Below are positions 31,015 to 34,727 of a DNA stretch of 34,727 bases, piece after piece. Origin of the DNA: Planctomycetota bacterium (GTDB lineage: Bacteria > Planctomycetota > UBA1135 > GCA-002686595); assembly GCA_029259655.1 (NCBI GenBank), contig JAJDET010000193.1, positions 1-34,727 of the forward strand, written 5' to 3'. The translations under genes and the position numbers were made by a program. Numbering within the stretch: the stretch's first letter is position 1; each line of letters opens with the position of its first letter. Below the pieces are notes generated by a model. That model did not search any database. It was not told the origin of the DNA and saw only the letters and a program-made list of their open reading frames with translations.

Positions 31015-31574
31015 CGGGTTCTCTCCCGCGCCGCGCGCAGCTCCTGAGCGGTCTGTTCCAGGCCCCTGCGGATGTGGCTCTTGACCGTACCGAGCGGCAA
31101 CCCCGTCGCCGTGGCGATCTCCGAATGCGTGAGGCCGTCGACGACGGACATCAGGATCACGCGCCGCTGGTCGGGCTTCAGCGCTTCGAGCGCTTCGCGC
31201 GCGAGCCGGGCCTCGTCGCCCATGTCCACACCGGAGAGGCCCCGGTCCTCGAAGCTCATCTCGACTTCTTCGACCGGCTCCTCGACGGGAGCCCGGCCCG
31301 CGCGCCGGCGCCGGTCGATCACGCGCCGGCGGGCGATCGTCGCGATGAACGTGGCTTCCGAGGCCTTCTCGGGATCGAAGCGTGCCGCGCTGTTCCAGAC
31401 GTCGATGAAGATCTCCTGGACGACGTCCTCGACCGTCGCGGCGTCGTTCCAGGCGCGCTTCACGACCGACCAGACGAGCGAGCCGTAGCGGTCCAGGCAG
31501 GCGCCGACCGCGTCGGCGTCTCCGCTCGCGATGCGGAGCAGCAGCGAGTCTCGCTTCGGACTGGGCGCGGTCAT
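31011..31574 (-). CDS. ECF sigma factor, SigK-like partner of RskA-type anti-sigma
   Basis: The protein has 187 aa. Region 2 is DRYGSLVWSVVKRAWNDAATVEDVVQEIFIDVWNSAARFDPEKASEATFIATIARRRVIDRRRR; region 4 is LKPDQRRVILMSVVDGLTHSEIATATGLPLGTVKSHIRRGLEQTAQELR. A Glu-rich linker (APVEEPVEEVEMSFED) joins them. It directs RNA polymerase to a limited regulon. ATG 31574 begins right before region 2 as is usual, though without a strong ribosome-binding site, and the end overlaps the anti-sigma ATG. The neighbouring fasciclin gene on the same strand is the probable target, by analogy with sigK-rskA and mpt70/mpt83 of Mycobacterium tuberculosis. Confidence 0.92.
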   Translation of the reverse strand: MTAPSPKRDSLLLRIASGDADAVGACLDRYGSLVWSVVKRAWNDAATVEDVVQEIFIDVWNSAARFDPEKASEATFIATIARRRVIDRRRRAGRAPVEEPVEEVEMSFEDRGLSGVDMGDEARLAREALEALKPDQRRVILMSVVDGLTHSEIATATGLPLGTVKSHIRRGLEQTAQELRAARERTR

Positions 31575-31930
31575 TCGAAGGCTCTTGGCCCGACCGACCA
31601 CCCGCGGGGCGGCGGATCGATGGACACTATCGGGCTCGAACTCCGTGAACGCAACCGGCCACGACAGACCGGCCGAAGTCGCGGCCTGAACCTGAACGCC
31701 GATCACAGCGCGCCTCCCTCCGTGGGCGTGGTGGCGTGGAGCTCCGGGACTGCGGCTCGGATCGTAGGCATGGTCGGAGACGGGCGGGCTCGCCCGTCGA
31801 AGAGGAATTCGCAGCGCAAGGGGTCCCGGATGCCTCATGAGGAAACCGGATGCTCATTAACGAAGAAGGGGGTGCGTGGACCCGGGCCCACGCACCCCCG
31901 AGGGGGGTCCGCCTGGAGAAGACGCGGTCG
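31575..31930. other. Intergenic region between fasciclin and sigma-factor genes
   Basis: This 356-base stretch holds no convincing gene. It contains the fasciclin terminator (31868-31899), an 8-base-pair hairpin with a GGCT loop (GACGGGCG at 31779-31786 with CGCCCGTC at 31791-31798), and presumably the sigma-operon promoter on the minus strand, which I could not pinpoint. Confidence 0.5.
31868..31899 (-). terminator. Intrinsic terminator of the fasciclin gene
   Basis: GGGGGTGCGTGG (31868-31879) pairs perfectly over 12 bases with CCACGCACCCCC (31888-31899) around an 8-base loop. On the minus strand it lies 31 bases past the fasciclin stop and is followed by the T-rich TTCTTCGTT, as expected of a factor-independent terminator. 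Confidence 0.8.
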
Positions 31931-32845
31931 CTACTCGGGGAGGAGAACCGAGTCGATCACGTGGATGACACCGTTCGAGGTATCGATGTCGGCCTTCACG
32001 ACACGGGCCCCACCGATGAAGACCTTGCCGTCGCGCAGCTGGGCGCTGAGCTCTTGGCCCTGGAGCGTTCCGAGCTCGTGCTTCGAGGTCACTGCGTCCG
32101 AGTAGACGCGACCCGAGACCACGTGGAACTTGAGGATCGCGGCCAGCTTCTCGCGGTTCTCAGGCTCGAGGAGGCTCTCGACGGTTCCCTCGGGGAGGCG
32201 CGCGAAGGCCTCGTCGGTCGGAGCGAAGACGGTGAAGGGGCCCTCGCCCTGCAGCGCCTCGACGAGCTGCGCGGCACCCAGCGCGGCCGCCAGCGTCTTG
32301 AAGGAACCGGCCTCGATCGCCGTCTCGACGACGTTCATGGTGCTCGGGAGGATGACCGAGTCGATCACGTGGATGATGCCGTTCGAGCAGCGGATGTCGG
32401 TCTTGACGACGGTGGCGCGGTCGACAGTGACGCCGGCGTCCGTGGTCGCGAAGTCGATGCGCTGGCCGTTCAGGGAGGCGGCGGCGCTCGTCCGGACGAC
32501 GTCCTTCGCTTCCAGAGTTCCCGGGACCACGTGATAGGTCAGGATCGACTGCAGGAGATGCTTGTTCTCGGGCTTCAGGAGATTCGCGAGCTGTCCCTCG
32601 GGCAGCTTGGCGAAGGCGTCGTCCGTGGGGGCGAAGACGGTGAACGGACCGTCGCCCTGGAGCGCGTCGACGAGATCGGCGGCCTTCAGCGCGGCGGCCA
32701 GCGTGTTGAACGAACCGGCGGAGACTGCCGTCTCGACGATGTTCTTGCCGGGGTGCTTCGCCGAGGCGAGCGCGGCCGAGGAGCAGGAGTCGCCGGGCAT
32801 CGCCGCGAGGGCCATGGAGGTGAGGAGTGTTGCCGAGAGGATCAT
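31931..32845 (-). CDS. Secreted protein with two fasciclin (FAS1) domains
   Basis: The protein has 304 aa. A signal peptide (MILSATLLTSMALAAMPG) is followed by two tandem FAS1 domains (about 33-165 and 168-303). Each has the H1 box (GPFTVFAPTDDAFAKLPEG / GPFTVFAPTDEAFARLPEG), the YH or FH motif (LTYHVVPGTLEA / LKFHVVSGRVYS) and the H2 box (SNGIIHVIDSVILP / SNGVIHVIDSVLLP). The copies are highly alike, which points to internal duplication. FAS1 proteins mediate adhesion or matrix contacts outside the cell. ATG 32845 begins the signal peptide, although no clear ribosome-binding site is seen. Downstream on the same strand lie the sigma and RskA-like anti-sigma genes, likely its regulators. Confidence 0.93.
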   Translation of the reverse strand: MILSATLLTSMALAAMPGDSCSSAALASAKHPGKNIVETAVSAGSFNTLAAALKAADLVDALQGDGPFTVFAPTDDAFAKLPEGQLANLLKPENKHLLQSILTYHVVPGTLEAKDVVRTSAAASLNGQRIDFATTDAGVTVDRATVVKTDIRCSNGIIHVIDSVILPSTMNVVETAIEAGSFKTLAAALGAAQLVEALQGEGPFTVFAPTDEAFARLPEGTVESLLEPENREKLAAILKFHVVSGRVYSDAVTSKHELGTLQGQELSAQLRDGKVFIGGARVVKADIDTSNGVIHVIDSVLLPE

Positions 32846-33043
32846 GGGTCGAGTCTTTCTGTTCGCTTTGGTTCTTACGGGGTCGGTGAAACTCGTTGGT
32901 CGACTGTCTGTTCGATCCCCCTGGGGGCCCGGATGCACCCGCGAAGAAAAGACTCGTTCGGCGTGCTGCGCTGCCCGCCACCCCCTCCAGTGAATTGAGC
33001 AGAAGCGCGAATCCACCGCCCTCCGCCCGACGAAGGGCAGGGC

Positions 33044-34006
33044 ATGAACGAGCGAACGTTTCAGGAGGGGGTTCGCGCGATCCTCCCCGACCGCGCCTCT
33101 TCGAGCGGGGCCGAGGTCCTCGTGACGGGCTCCAGCGGGCTCGTCGGGCGAGCCCTCCTCGAGCGCCTGTCGCAGCGCGGCCAGCGCGGGACGCGGATGG
33201 TCCGCTCCCAGGCCTCCGAGGGGGACGTGCTCTGGGACCCCGTCGGCGGAATGATCGCCGACTCGCTCGGCTCGGCGGACGCCGTCGTCCACCTGGCCGG
33301 CGAGAACATCGCGGACGGTCGCTGGACGCGGTCCAAGATGGTCGCCATCCGGGACAGCCGCGTGCGCGGGACCCGGCTGCTAGCGGAGAACCTGGCGCGG
33401 CTCGAGACTCCGCCGGCGGTCCTCGTCTCGGCGTCGGCGATCGGTTTCTACGGCGACCGCGGCGACGAGCTGCTCACGGAGGGCTCCACGTCCGGGACCG
33501 GTTTCCTGGCCGAGGTCTGCGAGCAGTGGGAGAGCGCCACCGAGCCGGCCCGCGCGGCCGGCATTCGCGTCGTGCGCCTGCGGATCGGCGTCGTGCTGGC
33601 CCGCGGCGGGGGCGCCCTGGCGAAGATGCTGACGCCGTTCCGCCTGGGCCTCGGTGGCAAGCTCGGCTCGGGCGACCAGTACATGAGCTGGATCGCGCTC
33701 GACGACGTCGTCTCCGCCATCTGCGCGGCCCTCGACGACGAGCGCATCGAGGGCGCCGTGAACGCGACCGCTCCGCAGCCCGTCACGAACCGCGAGCTCA
33801 CGAAGACGCTCGGCAAGGTCCTGCGCCGCCCCACGATTGCGGCGATGCCGGGGCTGGTGGCACGCGCTGCCTTCGGGCGCATGGCGGACGAGCTCCTCCT
33901 CGCCAGCATCCGCGTCTCTCCCGAGAAGCTCCTCGCGCACGGGTTCGCCTTCGCGGAGCCGCGGCTCGAGGGTGCTCTGCGGAGCATCCTGGGGACGGAC
34001 CGGTGA
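33044..34006 (+). CDS. TIGR01777 family epimerase (YfcH-like, SDR fold with DUF1731)
   Basis: The protein has 320 aa. After an 18-residue lead, EVLVTGSSGLVGRALLERLSQRG is the Rossmann glycine motif. VVHLAGENIADGRWT and the family signatures SASAIGFYGDRGDELLTE, GTGFLAEVCEQWESAT and RLRIGVVLARGGGALAKMLTPFRLGLGGKLGSGDQYMSWIALDD identify the YfcH/TIGR01777 group. The C-terminal RPTIAAMPGLVARAAFGRMADELLLASIRVSPEKLLAHGFAFAEP is the DUF1731 tail. Function is unproven in the family. ATG 33044 follows AAGGGCAGG. It diverges from the fasciclin gene and overlaps the SRPBCC gene by four bases, a partnership seen elsewhere for this family. Confidence 0.93.
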   Translation: MNERTFQEGVRAILPDRASSSGAEVLVTGSSGLVGRALLERLSQRGQRGTRMVRSQASEGDVLWDPVGGMIADSLGSADAVVHLAGENIADGRWTRSKMVAIRDSRVRGTRLLAENLARLETPPAVLVSASAIGFYGDRGDELLTEGSTSGTGFLAEVCEQWESATEPARAAGIRVVRLRIGVVLARGGGALAKMLTPFRLGLGGKLGSGDQYMSWIALDDVVSAICAALDDERIEGAVNATAPQPVTNRELTKTLGKVLRRPTIAAMPGLVARAAFGRMADELLLASIRVSPEKLLAHGFAFAEPRLEGALRSILGTDR

Positions 34007-34470
34007 TCCGCGTTGGCGGCAAGCGCGGCTCGTTCCTGGAGCGCGAGCAGGTGGTCCGGCGAGACCTCGACCTTGTCTTCGCGTTCTTCTCCGACCCGCG
34101 GAACCTCGAGGCCCTCACGCCTCCCTGGCTGCACTTCCGGGTCCTGGACTGCTCCACGCCGACGATCGCGGAGGGGACGACCATCGACTACCGGCTGCGA
34201 GTCCACGGCCTTCCGCTCCGCTGGCGGAGCGTGATCCGGTCCTGGGAGCCGCCCTTTCGCTTCGTCGACGAGCAGCTCGTCGGTCCTTACCGTACGTGGG
34301 TTCACCTCCACACGTTCCGCGAGACCGAGGACGGAGTCCGGGTCGGGGACCGTGTCGACTACGCGGTTCCCGGCGGCGCCCTGATCGACCGGCTCTTCGT
34401 GCGGCGGGATCTGAAGCGGATCTTCGACTACCGCCGGGAGCGCCTGGCGAGCTTGCTGCCCGACGCGTGA
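34003..34470 (+). CDS. SRPBCC (START/Bet v1-like) ligand-binding protein
   Basis: The protein has 155 aa. The fold is recognised from REQVVRRDLDLVFAFFSDPRNLEALTPPWLHFRVLD, TTIDYRLRVHGLPLRWRSVIRSWEPPFRFVDEQLVGPYRTWVHLHTF and VGDRVDYAVPGGALIDRLFVRRDLKRIFDYRRERL, which closely follow the SRPBCC proteins encoded next to, or fused with, TIGR01777 epimerases. It would bind a hydrophobic ligand in its helix-grip cavity; the ligand is unknown. The start is GTG 34003, overlapping the epimerase TGA (GTGA), so the two are translationally coupled and probably act on the same compound. It is cytoplasmic, with no signal peptide. Confidence 0.9.
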   Translation: MIRVGGKRGSFLEREQVVRRDLDLVFAFFSDPRNLEALTPPWLHFRVLDCSTPTIAEGTTIDYRLRVHGLPLRWRSVIRSWEPPFRFVDEQLVGPYRTWVHLHTFRETEDGVRVGDRVDYAVPGGALIDRLFVRRDLKRIFDYRRERLASLLPDA

Positions 34471-34500
34471 TTCCCTCCCGATGCCGGCAGGCGCAGGCCG

Positions 34501-34727
34501 TCAGCCGCGGCCGCGCGCCCGGAGAGGCCGGACTCTCCGGCGCACGATCGGTCTCGTGTCGGACCGCCGGGCGACCTCCCGGAAGCCCGCCTTCCGGTAG
34601 GCCGCGAAGAGACCCGTGTAGGCGAAGACGGGCGGCACCGGCGTCTTCTTCGGGTCGACCGGGTAGGCCTCGACGATCGTCACGCCCCGCGCCCGGGCAT
34701 GGTCGACCGCGGCGCGGATCGCCGCGA
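34501..34727 (-). CDS. GNAT family N-acetyltransferase, C-terminal part (cut by window edge)
   Basis: The frame is open from the right edge to TGA 34501-34503 and gives the last about 75 residues: AAIRAAVDHARARGVTIVEA followed by YPVDPKKTPVPPVFAYTGLFAAYRKAGFREVARRSDTRPIVRR and a basic tail. The pattern (acyl-CoA-binding helix, veaYPvD, YTG, then the aromatic RKAGFREV...RPIVR strand) is typical of GNAT acetyltransferases. The N-terminal half with the acetyl-CoA signature lies beyond the window. The GTG at 34683 is internal and not the start. It converges on the SRPBCC gene with a 30-base gap. Confidence 0.8.
   Translation of the reverse strand, partial: AAIRAAVDHARARGVTIVEAYPVDPKKTPVPPVFAYTGLFAAYRKAGFREVARRSDTRPIVRRRVRPLRARGRG

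Noticed and set aside
31850-32998. Plus-strand frame of 382 codons
   Set aside because: Antisense shadow of the duplicated fasciclin gene; its repeats mirror the FAS1 duplication.
1-34727. CRISPR array, tRNA, rRNA, insertion sequence or prophage
   Set aside because: No regularly spaced repeats, tRNA-like cloverleaf, transposase or phage gene was seen; the only repeats are the REP-like units near 30.1 kb.

Overview
The window is about 34.7 kb of high-GC DNA with dense, often overlapping genes. Gene types include ECF sigma/anti-sigma pairs, lipoprotein serine hydrolases, a transmembrane winged-helix/TPR regulator, an S9 peptidase, a class II photolyase and a B12 photosensory protein. This mix suggests an environmental Gram-negative bacterium such as a deep-branching planctomycete, acidobacterium or relative. 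That is inference from gene content; no rRNA or other lineage marker is present. I see no phage, insertion sequence, CRISPR array, tRNA or rRNA.

Layout. 1-3.1 kb: a CPx-type copper ATPase (minus) diverges from an unusual MgtC-like protein (plus); both carry the same kind of Cys-rich metal-binding module. 3.1-4.9 kb: glutathione S-transferase-like, exported truncated-hemoglobin-like and SnoaL/NTF2-like genes, all minus. 5.1-7.0 kb: a CadC-like regulator with TPR repeats. 7.0-9.3 kb: a minus-strand unit of zinc-ribbon membrane protein, ECF sigma factor and an anti-sigma factor with two zinc fingers; the last two joins are 4-base overlaps. 9.45-13.3 kb: a double-VOC protein, a thioredoxin-like lipoprotein with an in-frame UGA, a HExxH lipoprotein and a beta-lactamase-fold lipoprotein. 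13.3-17.3 kb: a coiled-coil protein, an S9 peptidase and a divergent AraC regulator. 17.3-19.7 kb: an S9 C-terminal fragment coupled to a second serine hydrolase, then a membrane protein/winged-helix pair flanked by two copies of one palindrome. 19.8-22.1 kb: a minus-strand run (cupin, SMI1/KNR4, membrane protein, small thiol-dioxygenase-like protein). 22.2-24.9 kb: queF converging on a two-gene membrane glycosyltransferase-like unit. 25.0-30.0 kb: a photoprotection operon (SDR, DUF523-DUF1722, class II photolyase, B12 sensor). 30.0-30.24 kb: REP-like repeats and hairpins. 30.24-32.85 kb: an RskA-like anti-sigma factor, its sigma factor and a two-domain fasciclin protein. 33.0-34.5 kb: a TIGR01777 epimerase and an SRPBCC protein; a GNAT fragment runs off the right edge.

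The strongest candidate for something undescribed is at 10288-10803. A thioredoxin-fold lipoprotein has an in-frame UGA exactly where the first Cys of the CxxC motif should be (UxxC), followed 24 bases later by a GGUC-tipped stem-loop like a bacterial SECIS. This reads as a selenoprotein that ordinary gene calling would split in two. Next in interest are a CarH-like B12 light sensor without a DNA-binding domain at the end of the photolyase operon, a probable autoregulated operator (CTTTGC-N3-GCAAAG, two copies), an MgtC protein whose first membrane helix is replaced by a metal-binding module, and an anti-sigma factor built from an exact 45-residue tandem duplication of the zinc site.
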